In this document: positions 27,095-37,300 of the stretch, one piece after another | How the letters are laid out: every line of letters starts with the position of its first letter | Numbering within the stretch: the first letter of the stretch is position 1 | Source: Neobacillus cucumis | GTDB lineage: Bacteria; Bacillota; Bacilli; Bacillales_B; DSM-18226 | DNA length: 64,000 nt | Assembly: GCF_016107705.1 (NCBI RefSeq) | Contig: NZ_JAEHGC010000019.1 | Span: 1 to 64,000 of the forward strand | Reading direction: 5' to 3' | Program-made: the position numbers and the translations under genes | The notes under the pieces: model-generated | Seen by the model: the letters and a program-made list of their open reading frames with translations, nothing else | The model's database searches: none | What the model was told of the DNA's origin: nothing

Positions 27095-28259
27095 AATCAT
27101 GATTCTTTCTTTTGTCGTTCTACTGCTTGGAGGCTGTTGGAGCAGTAAAGAAATCGAGGAATTAGGATTGATTGCCGGTACTGCAATGGATTTGGAAAAA
27201 GACCGAGAACTAAAGGAAAAATTAGAAGCGGATGATAAAAGTCTTCTCAATAGACCTCTCTTTACCTTAACAAATCAATTTGTGACATCAAGTGGAACGG
27301 GGGCAGGAAAAACAGAGAACACTACTGCACCGAAATCTTATATTAACATTTCTGAAACAGGCGATTCCATTCTACCAACCTTACGAAACATGACGTTAAA
27401 AATTGAAAAGCGCGCTTTTGCTGAACATGAAAAAGTGATTATCATTGGAGCAGATCTGGCACGTAAAGTAAGCCTGGAGAAGGCGCTTGATTTTTTCATA
27501 AGAGAACAGGAAATGAGACCAAGCTGTCTTGTTATGATTTCAAAGGGCAAAGCTAGTGAAGTTCTCGTATCCAAAAAACCAATTATTCCGGCCTTTCACC
27601 TTTATCAAATTACGCAAGGGGAAAAAAGAAATGCCAAGATTGTTCCGGCAATGCCTCTAGGCAAATTAGAGGGAAAAATGAATTCAGGATCCAGTTTTCT
27701 GATACAAAATGTCAGCTTAGAAGAGGGAGAAGCAAAATTTTCCGGGGCTGCGATCATAAAGGGCAAAACGAAAAAACTACTAGGTTTTTTGAATGAAAAG
27801 GAAGTAGAAGGTTTAGCTTGGATTGCCGGAACGGTAAAAGGCGGAGTCATTAGAAGTATTGATAAAAAGAGCGGCCAACCAATTATTTACGAAATGCTTT
27901 CGTTAAAGAGCTCCATTAAACCCCATTTAAAAGGAAACCAGCTTTCTTTCCATGTTAACATTCAATCGGAAGGACGAATTGCTGAAAACTGGGTTTCATC
28001 CGGAGACCCGTTTAAAAATGAATTTCTAAAAAGAGCCGAAACAGCTGCCAAAAACCAAGTCAAACAGCTCATTCAAGAATCATTGCAAAAAACACAACAC
28101 CACTATAAAGTAGATGTCGCCGGATTTGGCAACCAACTAAGAATCCAAAATCCCGCCCAATGGAAAAAACACAAAAAAAACTGGGACCAAACCTTCAGCC
28201 AAATCCCCATCACCTATCATATAAAAATCACCATTAAAGACTACGGAATGTCAGGATAA
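27078..28259 (+). CDS. Spore germinant receptor C subunit (GerC lipoprotein)
   Basis: 393 residues from ATG 27078 with AAGGGGAAA upstream, inside the end of the B gene. Signal peptide with lipobox LLGGC (Cys ~20) and the mature start WSSKEIEELGLIAGTAMDLE found in GerC proteins. C-terminal region VDVAGFGNQLRIQNPAQWKK fits domain 3. Anchored on the outer face of the spore inner membrane. Last gene of the operon; an intergenic palindrome begins 8 nt after the stop. Confidence 0.94.
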   Translation: MKRSIKIMILSFVVLLLGGCWSSKEIEELGLIAGTAMDLEKDRELKEKLEADDKSLLNRPLFTLTNQFVTSSGTGAGKTENTTAPKSYINISETGDSILPTLRNMTLKIEKRAFAEHEKVIIIGADLARKVSLEKALDFFIREQEMRPSCLVMISKGKASEVLVSKKPIIPAFHLYQITQGEKRNAKIVPAMPLGKLEGKMNSGSSFLIQNVSLEEGEAKFSGAAIIKGKTKKLLGFLNEKEVEGLAWIAGTVKGGVIRSIDKKSGQPIIYEMLSLKSSIKPHLKGNQLSFHVNIQSEGRIAENWVSSGDPFKNEFLKRAETAAKNQVKQLIQESLQKTQHHYKVDVAGFGNQLRIQNPAQWKKHKKNWDQTFSQIPITYHIKITIKDYGMSG

Positions 28260-28266
28260 ATACAAT

Positions 28267-28309
28267 CGACAAAATTCGGGCGGTGACAGGCACCGCCCGA
28301 ATTTTGTCG
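28267..28309. repeat. 43-nt perfect palindromic repeat
   Basis: CGACAAAATTCGGGCGGTG, 5-nt centre ACAGG, then the exact 19-nt complement: a 19-bp perfect stem. Same length, outer arm and centre as the copy at 48271. Lies between the gerC-type gene and the transglutaminase-like gene, followed by AATGCATTTTT, so it may also end transcription. Confidence 0.9.
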
Positions 28310-28384
28310 AAATGCATTTTTAATGAATTTTTCATCTTTACCCTGTATAGTCTTTGTAAAGTTGGTGTTTGGAGGTGTTGGCGG

Positions 28385-29356
28385 ATGAGGAGGTTTTTGG
28401 CTTTTGTTTTGGTGGTTGGTTCTTTGTTTTATTTGTTTAAGCACGGGGAGCTTCCATCTATGGCGAAGCTTCAGGGGTTTTTTTCTGGTTCTCAGGTGGC
28501 CCATGTGGAAAAGAAGGTAGAGGATACGATCTCAAGTCAAAGCAAACAGGCGAAGGTATCTTCCATTCCAGCCACATATGAAAAAAAATATACCCCGACA
28601 AAAATTCAAACCTATGTGGTCACGATAAAAAATGGAAAAGTAGTTGTAACAGGAAAAGCGACGCCGTACGGAAAATATTACAAAGCTGATGGAGTCATTT
28701 TATACATCGATGAACCGCGGGCCAATAAGAAATCTACGGTAAAAGTACCGTTTACCAATTACCAAGATTTCCATTATGAATTCCCTCTTACCTATAACGT
28801 TGGCGATGTGGTCGTTAATCTTGATGAATATTACAACGGAAAAAAAGACGATCCGAATAAAGTATTGGGCTATGCAAAATATCATTTAACTGATGGTGAT
28901 CCGTATTTGCAGCCAAGTTTCATGGTACAAAGTAACGACCCGACACTAAAGGCGCTTGCTGCAAATATAACTACGGGAAAACAAACGAATACGGAAAAAT
29001 CTCAGGCCCTATTCAAGTGGGTTGCCACCCATATAGCCTATAATGCACCATTGGTGAATGCAACGAATCCGCCGATTTATTCTGCCCTAAAAACCTATCA
29101 ATCTCGTGTTGTCTTATGTTCAGGGTATGCGGATTTAAACGCTGCTCTTCACCGTGCGTCGCGGATTGAAGCTAAGGTGGTGTACGGGGAAAATCATGCT
29201 TGGAATGAAATTAAACTAAATGGAAAGTGGCAAGTAGAGGATCCCACATATGGGTCAGGATTTATCAACCTAAACACAGGTAAATTTGTGCAAAGCTATC
29301 AACCGGATTATTTTACAAAATCGGATAAACATAAGGAAGGCGAATATCATTGGTAA
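28385..29356 (+). CDS. Transglutaminase-like (papain-fold) protein with N-terminal anchor
   Basis: 323 residues from ATG 28385, with GGAGG 9 nt upstream. An N-terminal hydrophobic segment (FLAFVLVVGSLFYLF) acts as anchor or uncleaved signal. The catalytic triad of the transglutaminase-like fold is visible: Cys245 (VVLCSGYADLN), His271 (ENHAWNEI) and Asp286 (EDPTYG). Residues ~70-175 look like a separate beta-rich domain. Members can be cross-linkers, proteases or amidases on the cell surface or spore coat. Position after a ger operon hints at a spore role, without proof. Confidence 0.85.
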   Translation: MRRFLAFVLVVGSLFYLFKHGELPSMAKLQGFFSGSQVAHVEKKVEDTISSQSKQAKVSSIPATYEKKYTPTKIQTYVVTIKNGKVVVTGKATPYGKYYKADGVILYIDEPRANKKSTVKVPFTNYQDFHYEFPLTYNVGDVVVNLDEYYNGKKDDPNKVLGYAKYHLTDGDPYLQPSFMVQSNDPTLKALAANITTGKQTNTEKSQALFKWVATHIAYNAPLVNATNPPIYSALKTYQSRVVLCSGYADLNAALHRASRIEAKVVYGENHAWNEIKLNGKWQVEDPTYGSGFINLNTGKFVQSYQPDYFTKSDKHKEGEYHW

Positions 29357-29466
29357 AACTTCTCTGTTTTGCACAGGGAAGTTTTTTTCATTCTTATGGT
29401 TCTTGTCCAATCAAAAAAAATCATCAAGACATGTTATATACTAAAATCCTTGGAAAGAGGGTCATC

Positions 29467-29859
29467 ATGCTCAAAAACCGAATTATTACGACAGGCTTAC
29501 GATATTTAGGGACTCCCTATGTTTATAATGCCCCTGCCTTTCGAACCGATATGTTTGATTGTAGTTCATTTATTCAGTACATTTTTGGAGTGAATGGAAT
29601 TTCCCTTCCTAGAAATTCCCGACAGCAATTTGAAGTAGGTATTCCCATTTCTTTCACTCTCATTCAAAAAGGAGATTTACTTTTTTTTACAACAAAAACG
29701 CGAAAAAATCGAAAAGGACTTTCAAAAATTGGACATGTGGCCATTTATATTGGAAACAATCAAATGCTTCATACGTCGCGTCCAACCAACAAAGTAATGA
29801 TCTCAGAAATAACATCGTATTGGAAAACAGCATTTGTGGGAGCTAAAAGATTACTATAA
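29467..29859 (+). CDS. Stand-alone NlpC/P60 domain protein
   Basis: 130 residues from ATG 29467, GGAAAGAGGG upstream; the frame can be read from 29350 but that part contains the previous gene's trailer. No signal peptide. Catalytic Cys32 (MFDCSSFIQYIFG), His90 (IGHVAIYIG) and third polar residue His102 (MLHTSRP) are present. Such a bare catalytic domain is too short for usual cell-wall targeting, so cytoplasmic or spore-located action is possible. Convergent with the minus-strand metalloprotease-like gene, 3 nt away. Confidence 0.85.
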   Translation: MLKNRIITTGLRYLGTPYVYNAPAFRTDMFDCSSFIQYIFGVNGISLPRNSRQQFEVGIPISFTLIQKGDLLFFTTKTRKNRKGLSKIGHVAIYIGNNQMLHTSRPTNKVMISEITSYWKTAFVGAKRLL

Positions 29860-29862
29860 GAA

Positions 29863-30555
29863 TCAAAAAAAATTGACATCAAAATCTTCATCCATATAAA
29901 CCATTCGTTTTCTTGTAATTTTACTAAGTTTTGCGATTTTGCATTGCTCACTAGTTATCATCGGATTTTGAAAAGGGGATATTGGAAACATGAGGTTATT
30001 TCGATCATTATTATGGGCAGAATCTATTTTTTTTGTCTTCGGATTTATATAAGGACCAGAGGGGTCATTATGAATAAATGTATTTTTGGTGGAATGATAT
30101 CGTTTAAATAAAACATGTCCACATTCATGTGCAAATGTGAAGGGACCAGCCATTTCCGTTAGTAAAACTCGTCCAATCAATTTGTAATCCTTGCCATGTT
30201 TATAATCTATTAACTCAGTTCCAGCAACACCAACGACTCTCCTGCCATTCACTTCATCCAAATATTTTCCATTCAAATAAAAAACATAGATACCAATTTT
30301 ATTGTTCATAGTATTTCTAGCATTATTATATAATAAATTAATTTGTTGATTTCTAAAAACCTTTTCGGTTGAAATCGAACCAGCATTTAGGATCTGTTCC
30401 TTTTTACAAAAATGTATATCTTTTAAATCAAACTTTATACAACCATTCCAAGCACGATTCGCATTAATAATATCTTGTTTTATTCTGCCAATATTCGTAC
30501 GGGGACTGGCACTATTGACAAAAAAAGCGTAAACATCAACTGTATAAACAGCCAA
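29863..30555 (-). CDS. Metzincin-like zinc metallopeptidase, family uncertain
   Basis: 230 residues from TTG 30555 with AAAGGAG 10 nt upstream. Zinc motif FAHECGHVLFKRYH (His143, Glu144, His147) and a downstream NNLMFP (Met189) that resembles a Met-turn. The third ligand may be His154, one residue later than the classical HExxHxxGxxH spacing, and the family Gly is replaced by Phe. No signal peptide. The region is more AT-rich and Lys/Asn-rich than its neighbours, suggesting recent acquisition. Could be a secreted effector or spore protease; not assignable. Confidence 0.65.
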   Translation of the reverse strand: MAVYTVDVYAFFVNSASPRTNIGRIKQDIINANRAWNGCIKFDLKDIHFCKKEQILNAGSISTEKVFRNQQINLLYNNARNTMNNKIGIYVFYLNGKYLDEVNGRRVVGVAGTELIDYKHGKDYKLIGRVLLTEMAGPFTFAHECGHVLFKRYHSTKNTFIHNDPSGPYINPKTKKIDSAHNNDRNNLMFPISPFQNPMITSEQCKIAKLSKITRKRMVYMDEDFDVNFF

Positions 30556-30637
30556 TTCTGATAACTCCTTTATAATAAAATAAGTATGCTCCTTATTTAG
30601 TTTATTAACGAAAAAGACAAGCCGTGTGGGTGAAGGG

Positions 30638-30787
30638 ATGGTGAGCTTCTGTTTTTTCTGGACTAAGAATAAGCATCATGCAGAGGAATATCATTGGTCA
30701 TACATCATTTCTAATCCAACGGGGACTGACCCAAAATTTAATAAAAAGCCGCTTAGTGTGCCATCCTATTTTTATAACGACAGCTAA
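30638..30787 (+). CDS. Small ORF, possibly a gene remnant
   Basis: 49 codons, ATG 30638 to TAA 30787: starts MVSFCFFWTKNKHHAEEYHW and ends SVPSYFYNDS. There is no separate Shine-Dalgarno sequence. KHHAEEYHW resembles the C-terminus KHKEGEYHW of the transglutaminase-like protein at 28385, so it may be the tail of a decayed relative, or a small independent protein. Fourteen nt later the MMPL gene starts. Confidence 0.3.
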   Translation: MVSFCFFWTKNKHHAEEYHWSYIISNPTGTDPKFNKKPLSVPSYFYNDS

Positions 30788-30801
30788 GAAAAGAGGCGCA
30801 T

Positions 30802-33003
30802 ATGAAAGAATCAGAGAAAAAGGGATGGTTTTGGCATTTGGGGTTGAGAATGTACCAATTCCGCTGGTTCGTTACGGCCTTTTGGATTTTATTATTTATT
30901 GTTTCAGCATTGTACGCACAAAAGCTGCCCGAACGGTTAAAAGATAGCGGGCTAACCCCAAAAGGGAGCGAATCGGACCGCGGCTTTTCACTAATGCAAA
31001 AGAAATTAGGTACAGCGCTATCCTCCATTGATATTGTTTATACAAGCAAAAAATTTGATTTAACCCGTCCAAAACATAAAGCTGTCATTTTACATTCTTT
31101 AGAACCTTTAGCAAAGAAAGACTATATAAAAAGTATTAAATTTAACCAAACAGACCGCCTGAATAACAAAACAGGCATTCAAGCAGTGAGGGTTGAACTC
31201 AAGCTTAAAAGCTCGGAAGCCCTAAATCATTTTCCGGAAATCAGAAAACTTATCACTGAACCGGAAGGCATGAAAACCTATGTCGATGGAGACACAGCAA
31301 CACTATACGATATTCAGCGGGCAACCAAACAGGACATGCACCATTCAGAAATGATCGGGCTCCCGGTCGCGTTGCTGGTCTTGCTGTTTATTTTTGGCAC
31401 TGTAGGTGCGGCGCTGTTACCGCTTGTCATTGGGATTATGAGCGTATCTCTGACGCTTGGAATGACTTATTTTCTTACTGGATCCTTTTCCCTCTCTAAT
31501 TTTCTGCCCAATATCGTCATGATGCTCGGCCTTGCGATTGGCGTCGACTACGCCCTGTTTCTCGTCAGCCGCTTTCGGGAGGAGCTGAGACGGGGAAACG
31601 AGGTGCGCGATGCCGTCGCCGCGTCTGCACAAACAGCAGGGAAGTCGGTATTTTTTTCCGGATTTGCCGTTTTGATTGGCTTGCTGGGAATGTTATTTAT
31701 AAAATTACCTATTATCTATTCCCTTTGCCTCGGAGGTGTTCTCGTTGTTTTGTCGGCCGTTCTGCTTTCCTGCACGCTTTTACCGGCACTGCTCGGTATT
31801 TTCGGCCGCAATATCAATGCGTTAAAGTTGTTTCCGCGAACACAAAAGAAATTGGAAGGTTCGACAATATGGGAGAAAATTGCCAATGCTGTAATGAAAC
31901 ATCCGGCGATCCTGGCCATTATTATTAGTACTTTATTACTGTCACTCATGTTCCCAATAACACGAATGCGGATTGGCGTTCCAACTGCAGATGTTCTTCC
32001 GCCTGCCTTTGAGTCGCGAATGGGTTCGGACATCCTCAAAAATAATTATGATAAGCGCAAATCGAGCCCGATTTTTATTGTTTTAAAAACAAAAGATAAG
32101 GTTTCAGATGAATCATCGATTCGAACCATTCAGTCATTCGAAAACAAAATTCGCCGGATTTCCGGAGTCATGGATGTCAACAGTTTTATTGATGCTCTTG
32201 GGAAGCACTCTCCTGAAGAAACAGCGATTCTGATCAGTTTAGCGGCTACGAAAGCGGAAATGGAAAAAGAAAATCTCGTAAAAGGCCATTACGCTCTCTT
32301 GAAGGTTGTTACGAAGTCAGACCCTGGAACAAGAGAAGCCGCTGACCTTGTGAAAAGGGTACGGAACGTGAAAATAAATCAAGTTGAGCGTTTTGTGACA
32401 GGGCAAACGGCACTAAGGGTGGACATGCTTGACCGGATCTTTTCAGGACTTCCTTATTTAATGGGTTTTATTATCGCGGTTACATATCTCATTTTGCTTT
32501 TTGCTTTTAAGTCTGTTTTAATTCCTCTGAAAGCCGTTGCTATGAATATTCTTAGCCTTGGAGCCAGTCTAGGGATTGTGGTGATGATTTTTCAATATGG
32601 ATGGCTCGCGGATGATTTACGGATAACTTCAACCGGTTATGTCAGCATTATCATGCCGGTAACGATATTTTGTATAGTTTTTGGAATTTCAATGGATTAC
32701 GAAGTTTTCCTAATCTCGAGAATCAAGGAAGAATATGACCGGACAGGGGATAATAATCGAAGTACAGCGGTAGGACTGCAAAAAACGGGAAGCCTCATTA
32801 GCAGTGCTGCATTCATTTTAATGGTGGTCGTCGGTTCGTTTATTTTTACCAATATTGAAATTACCAAGGCTCTTGGGGTCGGCTTATTCTGCGCCATTTT
32901 TATTGATGCGACATTGATACGGATTATTGTCGTTCCCGCACTGATGAAACTGCTCGGCCCTGCTAATTGGTGGGCACCGAAATGGATTGGGGGAAGATCG
33001 TGA
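30802..33003 (+). CDS. MMPL/RND-family transporter (YdfJ-like)
   Basis: 733 residues, twelve spans in two repeats, each with a large extracytoplasmic loop after the first span. The family block in the first half is GLAIGVDYALFLVSRFREEL, with its counterpart GISMDYEVFLISRIKEEYDR in the second; the Asp-Tyr pairs are the proton-relay residues of MMPL proteins. These export lipids, siderophores or drugs using the proton gradient. AAGAGGCGC precedes ATG 30802. Single gene. Confidence 0.93.
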   Translation: MKESEKKGWFWHLGLRMYQFRWFVTAFWILLFIVSALYAQKLPERLKDSGLTPKGSESDRGFSLMQKKLGTALSSIDIVYTSKKFDLTRPKHKAVILHSLEPLAKKDYIKSIKFNQTDRLNNKTGIQAVRVELKLKSSEALNHFPEIRKLITEPEGMKTYVDGDTATLYDIQRATKQDMHHSEMIGLPVALLVLLFIFGTVGAALLPLVIGIMSVSLTLGMTYFLTGSFSLSNFLPNIVMMLGLAIGVDYALFLVSRFREELRRGNEVRDAVAASAQTAGKSVFFSGFAVLIGLLGMLFIKLPIIYSLCLGGVLVVLSAVLLSCTLLPALLGIFGRNINALKLFPRTQKKLEGSTIWEKIANAVMKHPAILAIIISTLLLSLMFPITRMRIGVPTADVLPPAFESRMGSDILKNNYDKRKSSPIFIVLKTKDKVSDESSIRTIQSFENKIRRISGVMDVNSFIDALGKHSPEETAILISLAATKAEMEKENLVKGHYALLKVVTKSDPGTREAADLVKRVRNVKINQVERFVTGQTALRVDMLDRIFSGLPYLMGFIIAVTYLILLFAFKSVLIPLKAVAMNILSLGASLGIVVMIFQYGWLADDLRITSTGYVSIIMPVTIFCIVFGISMDYEVFLISRIKEEYDRTGDNNRSTAVGLQKTGSLISSAAFILMVVVGSFIFTNIEITKALGVGLFCAIFIDATLIRIIVVPALMKLLGPANWWAPKWIGGRS

Positions 33004-33022
33004 GTTATTGGGGGAAATGGGG

Positions 33023-33127
33023 ATTCGCTGATAAATCGACTGAATTCGCTGATAAACAACCCCAATTCGCTGATAAAAGCAATTGATTCGCTGATAAACC
33101 TTGTAAATTGGCTGATAAAAATTTTCT
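33023..33127. repeat. Five tandem 21-nt repeats
   Basis: Units start at 33023, 33044, 33065, 33086 and 33107, each exactly 21 nt. The first 13 nt are ATTCGCTGATAAA in four units and ATTGGCTGATAAA in the fifth; the last 8 nt vary freely. The array begins 20 nt after the MMPL stop codon. Confidence 0.95.
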
Positions 33128-33207
33128 CCCTTGAAATTTAGGCGTTCAAAATCATAAAAATATGTTTTATATGCGGATTAACACAAAATCTATTTCAAAT
33201 TAGAAAA

Positions 33208-33231
33208 GGCTGTCCAAATGGACAGCCCAAT
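33208..33231 (-). terminator. Intrinsic terminator of the acidic surface protein gene
   Basis: Perfect 8-bp stem GGCTGTCC/GGACAGCC with AAAT loop; the minus strand continues TTTTCTAATTT. Positions 33128-33207 show nothing else. Confidence 0.75.
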
Positions 33232-33235
33232 AAAT

Positions 33236-34108
33236 TTATTTATACCGTCTTGAATTATTATATTTATCTTGATGCAGAAAATCGACAAACTCATCAGAAA
33301 GCTCGCCTAAATGGAGCATTTCTTCATAACCTGCCATAAGACCTTCGAAAAATCCGGCCGGCAGGGTGAAATCAATTAATGGTGCTCCTGTTTTTGTATA
33401 AATCCCCGTATAGAGATTGCCGGGAGGTTCCGACATTGTCAACAGGTCCTTTAACGTAATGTCCTTATCATTATTCTTAAGCTTCACTTGAATCCCATAA
33501 AGATCAAAGGCAGTCGTTAAAATATCGGTTAATTCAGTTAATTGTTCCTCCGTAAGCTCTGCACTTGGGTCCGTCGTATTCATAAATTGTTCTAGCCGGT
33601 AATCCAAGGATTCCATTTGATCAAGAGAATCTTTGTTATTTTCCTCCACCTGCGACAAATACGTAAAGAAATTTTCTACCTCTTGTTCGGTAATACCGAT
33701 TTTTTGCAATTCATCTTCAATGCCAGCCATATATTTATCATGGTTTGTATAAAAGCCCACCGAGGAATCTAAATCCTCGATGAACTTATAGTCATTTAAA
33801 GAATCACCAAAATGATCCAAAAGCGCGTTTAGTTCACTTTGTGTCATATTATATTTTGTCAGTAAATCCTGTAAATTTTTTGAATTAATCGGTGTTCCCA
33901 GAATACTTTTTAATTCCTCAACGGAATTGAAATCCTCTAATGGGATTTCATAATAATCCAGGTAGTCCAACAACTCCTGCTTTGACCAACCAATTTCCGT
34001 CAAATATTGATTCAGCTCATTTTCCGGTGGGGTGGCACTGGCAAACGGGGCAAAGGACAAGAGAAGGATGGATAGCAAACAAGTTAAGAACGTCTTCTTA
34101 TAGAACAT
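33236..34108 (-). CDS. Secreted acidic surface protein (processed acidic surface protein family)
   Basis: 290 residues. Cleavable signal peptide (residues 1-26, ending FASATPP). The mature part is strongly acidic and made of repeated helical units such as LTEIGWSKQELLDYLDYYEI and LLTKYNMTQSELNALLDHFG, the hallmark of the processed acidic surface protein family of bacilli, usually sortase-linked. Here the C-terminus ends DKYNNSRRYK with no LPxTA-type sorting motif or hydrophobic tail, so it is probably released, or the C-terminus has been lost. GGAGG lies upstream of ATG 34108. Confidence 0.75.
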   Translation of the reverse strand: MFYKKTFLTCLLSILLLSFAPFASATPPENELNQYLTEIGWSKQELLDYLDYYEIPLEDFNSVEELKSILGTPINSKNLQDLLTKYNMTQSELNALLDHFGDSLNDYKFIEDLDSSVGFYTNHDKYMAGIEDELQKIGITEQEVENFFTYLSQVEENNKDSLDQMESLDYRLEQFMNTTDPSAELTEEQLTELTDILTTAFDLYGIQVKLKNNDKDITLKDLLTMSEPPGNLYTGIYTKTGAPLIDFTLPAGFFEGLMAGYEEMLHLGELSDEFVDFLHQDKYNNSRRYK

Positions 34109-34237
34109 AAATCAACCTCCAATGGATATCCTTCATCCACTAATGTTCCCATCTGAAGAAACTTAAGAGATAAAAATCATTGGTAAAAAACTTGGGGAGA
34201 TTTTACAAAGAAATGTATAATTGACATAGGTAATCGA

Positions 34238-34265
34238 TTGACCCTCTAGGGTTACACTATATAAG
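34238..34265 (+). promoter_or_regulatory. Candidate promoter of the helicase gene with dyad
   Basis: TTGACC, 16-nt spacer, TATAAG (34260-34265). The spacer start contains ACCCT-CT-AGGGT, a 12-nt near-palindrome that overlaps the -35 and could be an operator. Confidence 0.4.
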
Positions 34266-34303
34266 AAGAAACCTGGATCCACAGTTTAGGAAGGAAAACA
34301 GCA

Positions 34304-37300
34304 ATGAATGTAACGTTAAACCAAAAGATGATTAAACAATTATGCGGAGAGCATTCCTATAAAAAAGGTGAAGAATTAACAAGGCGCAAAAAAGTGGACC
34401 TGACGGATTATTCACCTGATCACGAAATCTGCCATGCCACCGTTCATGCCACAAATGAATTCCAAATTACGATAAAAAATAAACATGGCAAAATTGAAAC
34501 TGCCTGCACATGTCCAAAGTTAGCTACCTATCAAAAGCCCTGTCACCACGTGGCGGCCGTATTGGTCAAGATTTTAGAAAAGCAATCGTCAAATCATACT
34601 GATTTAACAAGGGGAATCTTAGGATTATTCCAAGGGGGACCGATTCGTCCAAGTACTGGGAAGCATATTATTGAGGACAGACAATTATTTACAGTAGAAT
34701 TTTTGTGCAAACCCATCCAGATTGACAACAGTGAATACATGTTCGGACTTATGATTCGAAGCAGTTCCAAATCTTTTAAAATCATCGATTTTTTAGACAG
34801 CGTTGAACGGCGGGAAGCTTATCAAGATTACGATCCTAACATCCATTTTTTTCAAAAAGAAACGGATGCTGTACTTCAGGAATTAATTCGAACGAAAGAC
34901 AAATCAAGCCTTAAAGATGAATTTATATTAATCCCGTCCCGTGAATGGGAGAGGCTTTTCCCAATCCTTTTAAATGCTCCCTTGGTAAAATTGGAACATC
35001 AAGGGCAAGTTTTTGAAAAGATTCACTTATCAAGCGGCCCCATCCCGCTTTATTTCCTATTTGAAACTGGGCCCAAAGAAGATTTTCAATTACAAATAAA
35101 TGGGTTAAATAAAATCACCATCCTTTACAATTTCGTTCTCTTTGAAGGCCAGATTTGGAAACTGGAAAAAGAAGAATTGGCTCGTCTAAGTGAACTAAAG
35201 AAAATGTTAGATACTTCCGGTACACACCAAATCTCGATATCGAGAAATCAAATGGAATCGTTTATTGAGCAAGTCATTCCGGGACTCATGAAAATTGGCC
35301 ATGTCCGAATTGGCGAAGCTGTTTCCAAACAATTGGACCAAACTGCTTTAAAAGCAAAACTATATTTAGATAGAATCAAAAATCGTTTGCTTGCTGGTCT
35401 AGAATTTCACTATGGTAATGTGGTTATCAATCCTCTTGAAGAAAATAAACAAGGCTCTCCACTGTTAAGAAATGGCGAACAGGAGGAAAAAATCCTGCAG
35501 GTCATGGAGGAAAGCGGCTTTACGAAAACAGAGAGCGGTTATTTTTTACAAAATGAGGAATTGGAATATCATTTTCTGTATCATATTGTTCCAATCTTAA
35601 AAAAACTCGTTCAAGTCTATGCTACCACGGCGGTTCGAGTGAGATTGTTTAAAGAAAACCCACAGCCGCGTTTTCGGGTGGATCGAAGAGAACGGACGGA
35701 TTGGCTGTCGTTTCGCTTTGAATTGCAGGGAATTCCTGAATCTGAGATTCGTAATATACTAAGTTCGCTTGAGGAAAAGCGGAAATATTATCGACTTCGC
35801 GATGGATCTTTTCTTTCGCTGGAGAGTCCGGAATTTAATGAATTGAATCGATTTTTACAAGGGATTGGCGTAAAGCCGAAAGAGATTCACACGGAATTTG
35901 AACTCCCGCTTACACAAGGTTTGTCCGTCCTTTACTCTTTTGAAAATTCAGTGAGAATTGGTTCATCTCTAAAGCAGCTTTTAGAGGACCTTCGAAATCC
36001 AGGAGGGGTTCAATTTGCTATTCCAGCAAGTCTCTCTGGGATTCTACGGGATTATCAAAAACTTGGCTATCAATGGCTAAAAACACTCGCCCATTACGGT
36101 TTAGGGGGGATTTTAGCAGATGATATGGGCCTTGGGAAGACGCTGCAAAGTATTAGCTATATCCACTCGGTTTTGCCTCAGATACGGAAGGAGAATCAGA
36201 CCGTTTTGATCGTTTCGCCTTCCTCTTTAACGTATAACTGGTGGAACGAATTGAAGAAATTTGCTCCAGAGATTCGGGCTGAAATCGTTGATGGCAGCAA
36301 AATCGTTCGTGACAGGCTGTTGAAAAACCTTGCAGAGGTGGATGTGGTGATTACTTCCTACCCGCTGCTGGTAAAAGACACTTTTTTATACAGTAAACTA
36401 GCTTTCCATACGCTATTTTTAGATGAAGCCCAAGCCTTTAAAAATCCCGAAACGCAAACGGCAAAGGCGGTCAAAAAGCTTCAAGCAAGCCACCGATTCG
36501 CCCTCACTGGAACACCCATCGAGAATTCGCTTGACGAGCTTTGGTCGATTTTTCATGTCGTATTTCCAGAATTGTTTCCGAATCGAAGGGCTTTCCATGA
36601 ATTGCGGCGGGAAGTAGTAGCGAAGCGGGTTCGGCCATTTATCCTCAGACGAGTAAAGAAAGACGTGCTTGGTGAACTTCCTGAAAAAATTGAATCCATG
36701 CATGCCTCCGACCTGCTGCCAGATCAGAAAAAGCTGTATGCCGCCTATTTAGCTAAGCTGAAGCATGATACACTGAAGCATTTGGATAAAGAAACTTTTC
36801 AAAAAAATCGCATCAAAATTCTTGCCGGACTTACCCGGCTCCGGCAGCTATGCTGTCACCCGGCCTTGTTTGTGGATGGATATAAGGGAAGTTCAGCGAA
36901 ATTTGAGCAATTGCTGAAAATCATTGAGGAATGCCGAAGCACAGGGAGAAGAATGCTGATTTTTTCGCAGTTTACGCAAATGCTCGGGATTATCGGCAGG
37001 GAACTAGCAAGCAGGGGAGTTTCTTATTTTTACCTGGACGGCAGTACCCCCTCTGCAGATCGAGTGCAGCTTTGCAGCCGATTCAATCTCGGCGAAAAAG
37101 ATATATTCCTGATTTCCTTGAAGGCAGGCGGTACCGGTCTAAATTTAACGGGCGCCGATACGGTGATCTTATATGATTTATGGTGGAATCCTGCCGTCGA
37201 ACAACAGGCTGCAGACCGTGCTTACCGAATGGGCCAGAAGAACACCGTCCAGGTGATTAAACTGGTGGCACATGGGACGATTGAGGAAAAAATGAATGAG

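Noticed and set aside
32697..33065. Minus-strand ORF through the 21-nt repeats (FISEF... repeats)
   Set aside because: It runs antisense through the end of the MMPL gene, has no ribosome site, and is open only because the repeat unit is 7 codons long.
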